Counted from the stretch's first letter, positions 9,136 to 17,656 are shown. The stretch is 64,000 bases of DNA from Prevotella sp. P5-50 (GCF_002251295.1 NZ_NPJA01000041.1:62001-126000), one strand, 5' to 3'. The notes: generated by a model from the letters alone, not told the origin. A program made the numbers and translations.

Positions 9136-9708
9136 TCATAGTTCCGAGTATATGAGTTCACCATTGATACGCTCGGATTTCATGACGAAGATTCTTTCTA
9201 CCTTTATAGAGACTTCGGGAACCTCTATGTCAGTTATGATTTGTGTGGGATGTTGAACCAAGGAAATATGTGGGGAAAAAGCCAGGGAACTATAAGATAT
9301 GCCATTTGCAGAGAGACGTTCGCGCAGCTTATTGGCAATAGTTGTGATTGGTTCGCTCTCCTTTATCCCACACCAGATAACCCCGTTTTTTGTAGAAAAT
9401 GTTCCAAGTTTGCCTAAGGTCATGATGAAAGGTTCAAACTCCACTTCGCTCACGGCTTTGTGAATTTCAGGCAGTACATCCATGGACTTTGTCTTTTGGC
9501 ATTTCTCTTTGGCAGAATCAAAGCAAGCTTTATTCTGCTCCTTTGGCTTAACGAAAACGCTTTCACCTATGAATGCAAGCGTCATGTGGAGATTACCATA
9601 CGAACAATAGTTTCCTGCAACTCCTTTCGCCTTTAATGTCTGTTGTAAGGCGACAAGAGTCTTTTTTAACTCATCGTCGAAACGTATTGCTATGAATATG
9701 CGAGCCAT
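9136..9708 (-). CDS. thpR: RNA 2',3'-cyclic phosphodiesterase (2H/LigT family) with an inserted repeat
   Basis: A 2H-phosphoesterase that opens RNA 2',3'-cyclic phosphates. The two catalytic motifs are visible: HMT at residues 41-43 (GNLHMTLAFIGE) and HIS at 147-149 (FSPHISLVQHP). The product is 190 residues. Residues 50-75 (starting SVFVKPKEQNKA) have no place in the family: normally FIGE is followed within a few residues by the next helix, here DVLPEIHKAV. This stretch is a 78-bp repeat found elsewhere in the window, inserted in frame. The loop after the first catalytic motif may tolerate it. The gene follows bcp by 53 bases with no promoter of its own, so it is probably cotranscribed. Confidence 0.88.
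   Translation of the reverse strand: MARIFIAIRFDDELKKTLVALQQTLKAKGVAGNYCSYGNLHMTLAFIGESVFVKPKEQNKACFDSAKEKCQKTKSMDVLPEIHKAVSEVEFEPFIMTLGKLGTFSTKNGVIWCGIKESEPITTIANKLRERLSANGISYSSLAFSPHISLVQHPTQIITDIEVPEVSIKVERIFVMKSERINGELIYSEL
9484..9561 (-). repeat. 78-bp repeat unit inserted in frame inside thpR
   Basis: The 78 bases code for residues 50-75 of ThpR. The core on the minus strand, GTTTTCGTTAAGCCAAA, then GAGCAGAATAAAGCT, is nearly identical to the intergenic copies at 16345-16500 and is read in the same frame (VFVKP.EQNKA). The later part of the unit has diverged. Confidence 0.85.
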
Positions 9709-9761
9709 GGAGAGTGTTCGGTTTTATTCTTCCTAACTATGTTGGACTTGAATACAAATTG

Positions 9762-10223
9762 TTATTTGTTGATGTAGTCCAAGATCTGCTCAGCATGGAT
9801 TTTGGTTTTGATTTCCTTTGGAGTGAAGATTTTCTCGATAACGCCTTCTTCATTTACGAGGTAAGTGGTGCGGAGAATGCCGATGGTCTTTCTGCCACAA
9901 GCAACCTTCTCGCCCCAACAACCGAGTTCCTGCAATAAGGTGGTCTCTGTATCGGCAATAAGTGGAAACTGTAACCCTTGGGTATCAGCAAACTTTTTCT
10001 GCAAGGCTTGTTTGTCTTTGCTCACGCCGATAATCTCGTAACCGGCTGCCGCCAGCTCCGCCTTGTGCGACTGCAAGGAACAGGCTTCGGCGGTACATCC
10101 GCTGGTATTGGCTTTGGGGTAACTGTAAAGCACAATTTTGCGGCCACGATAGTCACTTGCCTTAATCTCACGTCCGTCTTGGTCTATACCAAGCACCTCC
10201 GGTATTTTGTCTCCGATAGTCAT
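9762..10223 (-). CDS. bcp: Thioredoxin-dependent thiol peroxidase (Bcp/PrxQ)
   Basis: It reduces hydrogen peroxide and organic hydroperoxides at the expense of thioredoxin. The 153-residue product starts MTIGDKIPEVLG and carries the peroxidatic Cys43 and resolving Cys48 in GCTAEAC. The usual TPGCT motif reads TSGCT here. A longer frame reaches 10277 but would begin almost at the predicted transcription start; family alignment favours 10223. It is divergent from trxA, its likely electron donor, with an OxyR-like site between them. Confidence 0.93.
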   Translation of the reverse strand: MTIGDKIPEVLGIDQDGREIKASDYRGRKIVLYSYPKANTSGCTAEACSLQSHKAELAAAGYEIIGVSKDKQALQKKFADTQGLQFPLIADTETTLLQELGCWGEKVACGRKTIGILRTTYLVNEEGVIEKIFTPKEIKTKIHAEQILDYINK

Positions 10224-10284
10224 AATGGTATGTTTTTTTAGATTGTTATTTCTTGGCAATGGTAATACAAATGCCATTCGCCTG

Positions 10285-10292
10285 CAAAGATA
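10285..10292 (-). promoter_or_regulatory. -7 promoter box for bcp-thpR
   Basis: Reads TATCTTTG on the minus strand, 61 bases before the chosen ATG. Confidence 0.65.
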
Positions 10293-10343
10293 AATATATT
10301 ATTCATAACGACCAATCATATTTATGGATTTTTTTGATTATTG

Positions 10344-10379
10344 ATAGTTATTATCTATCGTAATATAGATATATAAGTT
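10344..10379 (+). promoter_or_regulatory. OxyR-like operator between bcp and trxA
   Basis: Positions 10344-10358 match the E. coli OxyR half-site pattern ATAGnTnnnAnCTAT at every fixed base. Six bases later a second, weaker ATAGAT starts (10365). It lies 44-58 bases upstream of the trxA -7 box and 52-66 bases upstream of the bcp one, in the same locus as oxyR. OxyR control of bcp and thioredoxin is known in Bacteroides fragilis; applying it here is inference. Confidence 0.5.
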
Positions 10380-10401
10380 TGTTTATCTATAAAAGATTGC
10401 C

Positions 10402-10409
10402 TATCTTTG
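10402..10409 (+). promoter_or_regulatory. -7 promoter box for trxA
   Basis: TATCTTTG, 37 bases before the trxA ATG. Confidence 0.65.
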
Positions 10410-10446
10410 CAACATCAAATCGAAAACAAATAAAAACAATAACGAT

Positions 10447-10743
10447 ATGGAAAAACTTTCAGACATCATCCAAAGTAGTCAGTTGACTCTGGTGGATTTT
10501 TACGCAACATGGTGCGGTCCTTGCAGAATGATGCACCCCGTATTGGAACAGCTCAAGAAAGAATTAGGCGACAGCATTCGCATCGTCAAAGTAGATGTGG
10601 ATAAGAATGAAGCCGTTGCCATGCAGATGCGCATACAGTCGGTTCCTACGCTTATGATCTTCAAAGAAGGAGAGATGAAATGGCGGCAGAGTGGAGCCAT
10701 GCCATCAAGCGAACTTAAACGAGTGATTGCACAATTTCAATAA
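10447..10743 (+). CDS. trxA: Thioredoxin
   Basis: A 98-residue cytoplasmic disulfide reductant with the active site WCGPC (Cys23 and Cys26), the cis-Pro in QSVPTLMIF and the usual length and fold pattern (VDFYATWCGPCRMM). It heads the operon trxA, CoA-disulfide-reductase-like gene, oxyR, with a gap of 16 bases to the next start, and faces the thiol peroxidase it would serve. Confidence 0.95.
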   Translation: MEKLSDIIQSSQLTLVDFYATWCGPCRMMHPVLEQLKKELGDSIRIVKVDVDKNEAVAMQMRIQSVPTLMIFKEGEMKWRQSGAMPSSELKRVIAQFQ

Positions 10744-10759
10744 AAAAATACTATTGACG

Positions 10760-13243
10760 ATGACAGCAAACAAGAAAAAATATATTATAGTAGGAGGAGT
10801 GGCAGGAGGCGCGACTGCTGCAGCACGCATCCGACGTATGACGGAAGATGCAGAAATCATCCTTTTCGACAAAGGGGCATACATCTCCTATGCCAACTGT
10901 GGACTGCCCTATTATATAGGAGGCGTGATTGATGAGCGCGACCGTTTGTTTGTACAGACTCCCGAAGCGTTCGGCAAACGTTTCAATATCGACGTACGTA
11001 CGCTGAGCGAGGTAACGGCTATTGATACTGCTGCAAAGCAGGTTACCATACATACAGCGGATGGAAAAGACTATACCGAAACATACGACAAACTATTGCT
11101 CTCTCCTGGAGCGTCGCCCGTTGTACCACCTTTGCAAGGTATAGACAGTGAAGGCATCTTCACTTTGAGAAATGTCAACGATACCGACCGTATCAAGGCG
11201 TATATGAACAGTCATCAAGTGAAGCGTGCTGTTATTGTAGGAGGTGGATTTATCGGACTGGAGATGGCGGAAAACCTGAACCATGCAGGTGCCCAAGTGG
11301 CGGTAGTGGAAATGGCTGATCAGGTGATGTCACCTATTGACTATTCCATGGCGTCGCTGGTACATGATCACTTACAACAACAGAATGTGAAACTATATCT
11401 GAAACAGGCCGTTGAAGGATTCTCGCGTGAGGGTGAAGAACTGACGGTACATTTCAAGTCTGGCATTCGCCTCAAGGCTGATATGGTGCTCTTAAGCATC
11501 GGCGTGCGTGCAGAAACACGTCTGGCTCAAGCTGCGGGATTGAGGTTGGGTGAAATGCGGGGTATCTGGGTAGATGAATACCTTCAGACTTCTGACGAGA
11601 ATATCTATGCCGTGGGCGACGCCATAGAGTTTCCACATCCTATTACCGGTAAGCCATGGCTTAACTTCCTTGCAGGACCTGCCAACCGTCAGGCGCGTAT
11701 TGTTGCAGACAATATGGTTTTGGGTAATAAAGAGAAATATGAAGGGGCTATAGGAACTGCCATCGCCAAAGTATTCGATCTTACCGTCGCATTAACCGGC
11801 CTTCCTGCCAAACGACTCAAACAGATGGATATTCCCTATCTCTCTGCCACCATTCATAATGGTGCACATGCCGGTTATTATCCAGGCAGTCTGCAGATGG
11901 ATATCAAAATTACCTTCTCTCCTGAAAATGGAAAACTCTATGGTGCTCAGATTGTTGGGTATGATGGCGTGGATAAGCGCATCGACGAATATGCAATGGC
12001 TATCAAGAATGGGGCGACCGTGAGAGATCTCACCCGCTTAGAGCATGCTTACGCTCCGCCATTCTCGTCGGCAAAAGATCCTGTTGCCATTTCTGGCTAT
12101 GTAGCTGGTAATATTCTGACCGATAAAATGACGCCGCTCTATTGGCGCGAGTTGAAAGAGGCAGACATCACCAAGGTGACATTAGTTGACGTGCGTACTC
12201 CAGACGAGTATGCGCTGGGAACAATCTCCGGAGCCGTCAATATTCCTTTGGACGATATGAGAGAAAGACTCTCTGAAATTCCTAACGACCGACCTGTATG
12301 GTTGTTCTGTGGGGTAGGATTACGCGGTTATCTGGCTTCCAATATCCTTAAGGCTAATGGTTATAAGGTTGTTCGCAATCTGATAGGCGGTCTGAAAACC
12401 TATAAGGCAGCAACAGCAACAATCGAAACGCCAGATGGCTTTGATGAAACAGACAAGATGAGCTCTGAAATAGCAGAAGGGCAAACAGAGAACTCATCGT
12501 GCGCTGCCGGTTCTTCCGTCGTCAAGGTTGACGCGTGCGGTATTCAATGTCCGGGACCCATCATGAAGATGAAGCAGGCGATGGACGGGCTGAATGCCGG
12601 TCAACAGTTGGAGGTACGTGCCACGGACGCCGCCTTTCCACGTGATGCCGAGGCATGGTGTCGTACAACAGGCAATAAATTTTTGGGTAAGAGGTCTGAA
12701 TCCGGTGTCTATATAGCCATAATAGAAAAGACCACTCCCTGTGCAATAGAAGCCAGCAGACCGCATCCCCATGATATGGGCAAGACCTTGATCCTGTTTA
12801 GCGATGACTTAGATAAAACGCTCGCCACGTTTGTACTTGCCAATGGCGCAGCAGCTACAGGAAAGAAGGTGAGTATCTTTTTTACCTTTTGGGGACTTAA
12901 CGCCATCAAAAAAGCCCATAAGCCTCGGGTGAAGAAGGACATCTTCGGACGGATGTTTGGTTGGATGCTGCCTAAAGACTCCTCCAAGTTGGCGCTGTCG
13001 AAAATGAACATGATGGGCATAGGTGCCAAGATGATGCGCTATCTGATGGAAAAGAAAGGTGTTGATTCGCTGGAGTCGCTTCGGCAGCAAGCCATCGACA
13101 ACGGTGTGGAGTTTATTGCCTGTCAGATGTCGATGGACGTCATGGGGGTGAACCGTGAGGAATTGCTCGACAATGTCACCATAGGAGGCGTTGCCAGTTA
13201 TATGGAACGAGCCGACCAAGCCAATGTAAACCTCTTTATATGA
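10760..13243 (+). CDS. Four-domain CoA-disulfide/polysulfide reductase-like protein (FAD, rhodanese, TusA, DsrE)
   Basis: An 827-residue fusion of sulfur-handling domains. Residues 1-450 are an FAD/NAD(P)H disulfide reductase of the CoA-disulfide-reductase type (dinucleotide fold GGVAGGATAA, single redox Cys47 in YANCGLPYY, second fold VGGGFIGLE, then GDA). Residues about 460-555 are a rhodanese with catalytic Cys in FCGVGLRGY. Residues about 590-660 are TusA-like (CGIQCPGP). Residues about 670-827 are DsrE-like. The fusion suggests persulfide passing between domains. The ATG at 10760 is preferred because the dinucleotide fold follows directly. It lies between trxA and oxyR, so a role in thiol redox stress is likely. 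The exact substrate is unknown. Confidence 0.9.
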   Translation: MTANKKKYIIVGGVAGGATAAARIRRMTEDAEIILFDKGAYISYANCGLPYYIGGVIDERDRLFVQTPEAFGKRFNIDVRTLSEVTAIDTAAKQVTIHTADGKDYTETYDKLLLSPGASPVVPPLQGIDSEGIFTLRNVNDTDRIKAYMNSHQVKRAVIVGGGFIGLEMAENLNHAGAQVAVVEMADQVMSPIDYSMASLVHDHLQQQNVKLYLKQAVEGFSREGEELTVHFKSGIRLKADMVLLSIGVRAETRLAQAAGLRLGEMRGIWVDEYLQTSDENIYAVGDAIEFPHPITGKPWLNFLAGPANRQARIVADNMVLGNKEKYEGAIGTAIAKVFDLTVALTGLPAKRLKQMDIPYLSATIHNGAHAGYYPGSLQMDIKITFSPENGKLYGAQIVGYDGVDKRIDEYAMAIKNGATVRDLTRLEHAYAPPFSSAKDPVAISGYVAGNILTDKMTPLYWRELKEADITKVTLVDVRTPDEYALGTISGAVNIPLDDMRERLSEIPNDRPVWLFCGVGLRGYLASNILKANGYKVVRNLIGGLKTYKAATATIETPDGFDETDKMSSEIAEGQTENSSCAAGSSVVKVDACGIQCPGPIMKMKQAMDGLNAGQQLEVRATDAAFPRDAEAWCRTTGNKFLGKRSESGVYIAIIEKTTPCAIEASRPHPHDMGKTLILFSDDLDKTLATFVLANGAAATGKKVSIFFTFWGLNAIKKAHKPRVKKDIFGRMFGWMLPKDSSKLALSKMNMMGIGAKMMRYLMEKKGVDSLESLRQQAIDNGVEFIACQMSMDVMGVNREELLDNVTIGGVASYMERADQANVNLFI

Positions 13244-13250
13244 CAGAACG

Positions 13251-14177
13251 ATGAACATACAACAGCTTAGATATATCATAGCCGTCAACCGCTTTCGCAA
13301 TTTTGCGAAGGCGGCTGAGTCGTGTCATGTGTCGCAGCCTACGCTAAGTGCTATGCTTCAGAAACTTGAAGAGGAACTGGATATCCGCATCTTTCAACGT
13401 TCCAACAAGTCTGTAGCTCCGACAACTGCCGGAGCAAAGATTATCCAACAGGCAGAAAAAGCACTCATGGAAGTTGAACGCATAGGAGAAATCATCAACG
13501 AAGACAAGGGGACGATAGGGGGAAGATTTGCTCTTGCTGTAGGCCCTACCATAGCCCCGTATATCCTGCCCCAATTCATCAAACACTATCGGGAACTGTT
13601 TCCCGCTGTAGAATTGTCGATTCAGGAAATGAAGGCGAATTTCATGGTAGAATCGCTTTTACGAGGCGAACTGGATGCCGGTATCGCTATTTCGGACAAT
13701 GGGTGTGAAGGAATCCTTGAAATACCTCTCTATACCGAGAAATTCATGGTCTATCTTGCCGAAAGTTGCTGGCGGAAACTGCCGGTTTTCAAACCCGAAA
13801 ATCTGGAACACGAGAACATGTGGATCATGAAGGATGCACAATGTTTGCGTGACAGCGCTTTCTCCTTCTGCAAGGCCCGAAACAAGGGCAATCATATCTA
13901 TGAAGCAGGCAGCATCACCACGTTGGTACATATCGTGGATGCGAATGGAGGATTCACCATCATTCCAGAGATGCATCTGCCGCTTCTTACCGAGCAGCAG
14001 CGTAAGAATGTGCGCCCGATAGAAGGCAACTGTCTCTCCCAACGGCGTGTTTCTTTGTATGTCAAAGAAGACTATATCCGCGAGCAAATGCTCAATACCG
14101 TTACAGATGCTCTGATGGAATTCATGCCCAAGGGAATGCTCAGCGAGAGAATAGCGAAGTATGGTATAAGACTGTGA
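13251..14177 (+). CDS. oxyR: Hydrogen peroxide-sensing LysR-type regulator OxyR
   Basis: A 308-residue LysR-family activator that senses peroxide through a disulfide. The N-terminal helix-turn-helix is typical (MNIQQLRYIIAV, then FAKAAESCHVSQPTLSAMLQK). In the sensor domain the two redox cysteines are in place, Cys198 in CLRD and Cys207, nine residues apart as in E. coli OxyR (199 and 208). The gene starts 7 bases after the upstream stop. Likely targets are the local bcp and trxA promoters, which share an OxyR-like site. Confidence 0.94.
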   Translation: MNIQQLRYIIAVNRFRNFAKAAESCHVSQPTLSAMLQKLEEELDIRIFQRSNKSVAPTTAGAKIIQQAEKALMEVERIGEIINEDKGTIGGRFALAVGPTIAPYILPQFIKHYRELFPAVELSIQEMKANFMVESLLRGELDAGIAISDNGCEGILEIPLYTEKFMVYLAESCWRKLPVFKPENLEHENMWIMKDAQCLRDSAFSFCKARNKGNHIYEAGSITTLVHIVDANGGFTIIPEMHLPLLTEQQRKNVRPIEGNCLSQRRVSLYVKEDYIREQMLNTVTDALMEFMPKGMLSERIAKYGIRL

Positions 14178-14200
14178 TAAAAAAAGTCTGATCTAAAAAA

Positions 14201-14237
14201 ATACTCCAAGAATCCACAGCAGCGATTCTTGGAGTAT
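14201..14237 (-). terminator. Terminator between oxyR and gltD
   Basis: A perfect 14-bp stem (ATACTCCAAGAATC, 14201-14214, with 14224-14237) and 9-base loop. On the minus strand it runs into TTTTTTAGATC, so it mainly serves gltD; it may also stop oxyR transcripts. Confidence 0.85.
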
Positions 14238-14266
14238 GACCGTTATGCTGACGATGAAAAAGCATC

Positions 14267-15616
14267 CTAAACTTCAGGTTTCTTCATCTCGCCCTTTTCA
14301 TTTACAGCCTCTATGAGTTTCACAGCATCAACATATTGTGCCATGCCCTCAGCCACACGTTTTGCATCGCGCATGGCGAGAACAACAGTTGAAGGGCGGT
14401 TTACCACGTCGCCACCGGCAAACACCCCTTTGCGGGTAGTCATGCCATACGGTTTTTCACGAGTCAGGACGTAGCCGCGTTCATCTACGTCGATACCCGT
14501 CGTGGTAGATACAATTCTACTTGCAGGGGCAGAGCCAACCGCCATGATGACGAAATCGGCCTTCTCAGTGCGGCGCTCGCCATTGGATTCGATAACCACC
14601 TCGTTGAGCGTTCCATTATCATCGTGAATCTCCACGATGCTCGATTGCCAACTGAATTTCACACCTTCTGCCACGGCATCCTCATACTCCGAGCGGAGTG
14701 CACTCATCTCGTTGACGGTACGGTGATAAACCACTTCCACGTGGCTCGCTCCTATGCGTACTGCCGTTCTGGCAGCATCCATGGCAGTATTTCCACAACC
14801 TATCACAAATACGCGGTTGCCTTCATGCACCACCACTTCCTCTCGGCTAAGGTTGCCCTCGTTGTAGAGGCTGACGCGCCGCAAAAACCATATAGCCTGG
14901 CGCACGCCCTTAAGATTGCTGCCGGGGATGTGGAGTTTCTTAGGCACGCCCGTTCCTGTGCCCATGAAAATGGCATCATAGCCCATTTCAAAGAGTTTCT
15001 CGATGGTCAGATCACCCTTGCCTACGGTGGTGTTGCAATGGAACACCACACCCAGCTCTTCTATCTTCTTAATCTCACGGCGTACGATTTCCTTGGGCAG
15101 GCGATATTCAGGAATGCCAAACATCAGTACCCCTCCCGGTTCTGGTTCCATCTCAAAAATTTCAACATTGAAGCCCTGTCGGGCCATGTCGCCGGCAATG
15201 GTCAGTCCGGCAGGGCCAGAACCGATAACGGCTATCTTACCTCTCGTCTTTGGCAATAGGTTCTCGCGGATAAGACTCATATTGCCGTCGAAGTCGGCAA
15301 TAAACCTCTCCAGTTTGCCCACGCGAATGCCTTCGCCCCTCTTGTTGAGCACACAGTGTCCTTCACATTGCTTTTCGTGAGGACACACCCGACCGCAAAC
15401 GGAAGGCAGATTACTCTTGTTGTTGATGATGTTCATGGCATTGCCGAGGTTACCCATCGACAACTCGTGAATCCAGTCAGGAATATCATGACTTATAGGA
15501 CATCCTTTCTTGCATTGAGGCACTTTGCAATGCAGGCAGCGTTTAGCCTCGTTGATAGCCTCAAGCATGGTGTAGCCCTCGTTAACTTCTTGAAATGATT
15601 TGTTTTCTGTTTCCAT
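14267..15616 (-). CDS. gltD: Glutamate synthase small subunit-like NAD(P)H oxidoreductase
   Basis: A 449-residue flavoprotein of the GltD family, which passes electrons from NADPH to a partner such as the glutamate synthase large subunit. An N-terminal iron-sulfur domain with Cys clusters (RCLHCKVPQCKKGCP and CGRVCPHEKQCEGHCV) is followed by the FAD fold (VIGSGPAGLTIAGDMARQG) and the NADPH fold (VIGCGNTAMDAARTAVRIGA). The upstream ATG at 15688 precedes the promoter box at 15666-15673, so the start at 15616 is used. No large subunit is adjacent; homologs without one are common, so the partner is unclear. Confidence 0.9.
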   Translation of the reverse strand: METENKSFQEVNEGYTMLEAINEAKRCLHCKVPQCKKGCPISHDIPDWIHELSMGNLGNAMNIINNKSNLPSVCGRVCPHEKQCEGHCVLNKRGEGIRVGKLERFIADFDGNMSLIRENLLPKTRGKIAVIGSGPAGLTIAGDMARQGFNVEIFEMEPEPGGVLMFGIPEYRLPKEIVRREIKKIEELGVVFHCNTTVGKGDLTIEKLFEMGYDAIFMGTGTGVPKKLHIPGSNLKGVRQAIWFLRRVSLYNEGNLSREEVVVHEGNRVFVIGCGNTAMDAARTAVRIGASHVEVVYHRTVNEMSALRSEYEDAVAEGVKFSWQSSIVEIHDDNGTLNEVVIESNGERRTEKADFVIMAVGSAPASRIVSTTTGIDVDERGYVLTREKPYGMTTRKGVFAGGDVVNRPSTVVLAMRDAKRVAEGMAQYVDAVKLIEAVNEKGEMKKPEV

Positions 15617-15665
15617 ATTTTCGTTTGTTTCTTCTGTCGCAACAGAGAACTGTGCAAACTTTCTG

Positions 15666-15673
15666 CAAAGATA
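15666..15673 (-). promoter_or_regulatory. -7 promoter box for gltD
   Basis: Reads TATCTTTG on the minus strand and decides the start of gltD at 15616. Confidence 0.65.
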
Positions 15674-15719
15674 ATGTATTTTTTTCAAGTTCTACACAGT
15701 CACGTGCTTTTTTAGCCTT

Positions 15720-16289
15720 CTATGGCCAGTTTTTCTGAGCGCTAAGCCTGAATCTCGGTAAATCTTGGGAAGGTGCGTCCGTCACGCGTCTGTGCTCCAT
15801 CTCCAACAACATGCGCTTTGCTTCCAGGCCTCCTGCAAATCCTGTCAGGCTGTGGTTGCTGCCTATGACGCGATGGCAGGGGATGAGGATGCTGATGCCG
15901 TTTGCCCCAATAGCCCCTGCCACGGCTCTGACGGCTTGGGGACGCCCGACGGTTTGCGCAATATCCTTGTAACTCCTTGTTTCTCCGTAGGGGATGCGGA
16001 GTAATGCGCTCCATACGCGATGTTGAAAGTCTGTGCCTATGGGACGCAACGGGATGTCGAAGGTCTGGCGACGGCCTGCAAAATATTCATCGAGTTGCTT
16101 TTTGGTCTCTTCCAAGACCGAGGTGGCTTCTGTCTTGAAAGAGGCACCCATGCTCTCTGTTAGCCGATGCAGGTTGCGCTCGGCACAAGGATTCGCGTTC
16201 CAGTCGCAAAGGCACAGTTCGCCTGCCATGGATGCCAAGACGAGTTTACCGCATGGCGAGTTGTAATATTGGATGCTGATCAGTGGCAT
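15720..16289 (-). CDS. ogt: Methylated-DNA--protein-cysteine methyltransferase
   Basis: A suicide repair protein that takes the methyl group from O6-methylguanine onto its own cysteine. The 189-residue product has the N-terminal ribonuclease-like domain (residues 1-85) and the DNA-binding domain with the active site IPCHRVIG, preceded by YGETRSYKDIA and followed by LTGFAGGLEAKRMLLEME, all standard. No Ada-type N-terminal zinc domain is present, so it acts as a repair enzyme only. It is a single gene. Confidence 0.94.
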   Translation of the reverse strand: MPLISIQYYNSPCGKLVLASMAGELCLCDWNANPCAERNLHRLTESMGASFKTEATSVLEETKKQLDEYFAGRRQTFDIPLRPIGTDFQHRVWSALLRIPYGETRSYKDIAQTVGRPQAVRAVAGAIGANGISILIPCHRVIGSNHSLTGFAGGLEAKRMLLEMEHRRVTDAPSQDLPRFRLSAQKNWP

Positions 16290-16344
16290 GTATTCCTGTT
16301 ATTTTATTCAAGTTTCGCAACTGATGGAATTGATTGAAGTTAAA

Positions 16345-16500
16345 GAACGTTTTCGTTAAGCCAAATGAGCAGAATAAAGCTCGCTTTAATTCTGTCATGG
16401 CGAGAAAAGGTGCCATAAAATGGAACGTTTTCGTTAAGCCAAATGAGCAGAATAAAGCTCGCTTTAATTCTGTCATGGCGAGAAAAGGTGCCATAAAATG
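16345..16500 (+). repeat. Two identical tandem copies of the 78-bp repeat
   Basis: Units 16345-16422 and 16423-16500 are identical over all 78 bases; each starts GAACGTTTTCGTTAAGCC. Because 78 is 26 codons, the plus frame stays open and reads NVFVKPNEQNKARF twice. No start site, promoter or family suggests a real protein here. The identity of the copies points to recent duplication. Confidence 0.92.
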
Positions 16501-16517
16501 GAAGTTATCACTCCCTG

Positions 16518-16621
16518 CGGTCGTTCGGGAAGTTAAGAGACAATAGCCTTTTGCCGTAAGACGTAGGACATTTGTCCCTTAACTTCTCTCTTACTTCCCT
16601 AACTTCCCTTAACTTCCCCAC
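16518..16621 (+). repeat. Hairpin-forming dispersed repeat, copy 1
   Basis: Starts CGGTCGTTCGGGAAGTTAAG. The first 74 bases are identical to those at 20305. GAAGTTAAGAGACAA and TTGTCCCTTAACTTC form a 15-bp stem with one mismatch. It ends in a short run of AACTTCCC-type units. Confidence 0.85.
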
Positions 16622-16676
16622 ACGTTTCGCAAACAGCCGTATTCGTCGAGGATGGTGGAGATATGTTCTCGCTTTG

Positions 16677-17471
16677 CTATCCCATCACAACATCAAGCAC
16701 CATCATCAGTACGAAACCGATGGCGAAGCCAATGGTGCTGCGGTTGCTATGCTCGCCGTGGGATGCCTCTGGAATCAGTTCTTCCACTACCACATAGACC
16801 ATGGCTCCTGCTGCAAAAGCAAGCATATAGGGTAGGGCAGGCATGATGAGTGAGGCAAGCAACAGAACGGCAACGGCTCCAACCGGCTCGACCGCTCCAC
16901 TAAGCGAACCTAACATAAACGACTTCCATCGGCTGTTGCCTGCCGCTCGCATAGGCATAGAGATGATGGCGCCTTCAGGGATGTTTTGAATGGCAATACC
17001 TATTGCCATGGAAACAGCGCCAGCTAAGGAAATATGGGCGGAACTGTTTTCTGCACCTGCAAACACCACACCCACAGCCATTCCTTCAGGCAGGTTATGG
17101 ATGGTTACGGCAAGGGCAAGCATGATTGTCTTTGACAAGTGTGACTTGATACCCTCAGGCTTGTCGGTACCGAGGTGTTGGTGTGGCGTCAGTTCGTCGA
17201 TAAGTAGCAAGAAACCGATACCCATTAGAAATCCCACAGCAGCAGGCACTACCGACCATTTGCCACAGCCTGCCTCCATATCCATAGCTGGGATGAGCAA
17301 AGACCATACGGAAGCAGCTACCATTACGCCAGAGGCAAAGCCCAACAGCGACTTTTGCAGTCGGTCAGACATTTCGTCTTTCATAAAGAATACGAATGCC
17401 GAACCGACCATTGTTCCTAATAGCGGAATCAGCAGTCCTATGATTATTGTTATTGTCATTTCTGTCATCAT
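16677..17471 (-). CDS. ZIP family divalent metal transporter
   Basis: A 264-residue inner-membrane protein with about eight hydrophobic segments, importing zinc or a similar metal. The ZIP signature helices are clear: segment IV has HNLPEGMAVGV and segment V has IQNIPEGAIISMPM, which supply the metal-binding His, Asn and Glu residues. Two Asp/His-bearing loops (ELTPHQHLG and PEASHGEHSN) fit the family. It resembles the ZupT/GufA group. It is a single gene, and no zinc-responsive regulator site was recognised. Confidence 0.9.
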   Translation of the reverse strand: MMTEMTITIIIGLLIPLLGTMVGSAFVFFMKDEMSDRLQKSLLGFASGVMVAASVWSLLIPAMDMEAGCGKWSVVPAAVGFLMGIGFLLLIDELTPHQHLGTDKPEGIKSHLSKTIMLALAVTIHNLPEGMAVGVVFAGAENSSAHISLAGAVSMAIGIAIQNIPEGAIISMPMRAAGNSRWKSFMLGSLSGAVEPVGAVAVLLLASLIMPALPYMLAFAAGAMVYVVVEELIPEASHGEHSNRSTIGFAIGFVLMMVLDVVMG

Positions 17472-17656
17472 CTTCGTTTGTTTTTATTTCCGATCGTGTC
17501 GGGATGTGTTCGGGATGTGTTCGAGATTTTCCATTCGTCATCTTGACATCAAAAGTTTGAATTCACTTGGCAGCATTTCAATAAGTGGGGAAAATAACCA
17601 CTTTCTCATGTCATGACTTGCTTGATCAGACTATTTCTGTTGCAGCAGAATGGCGC

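Noticed and set aside
16246..16546. Open frames on both strands through the tandem 78-bp repeats
   Set aside because: The openness comes from the repeat length being divisible by three; no promoter or conserved protein supports a gene.
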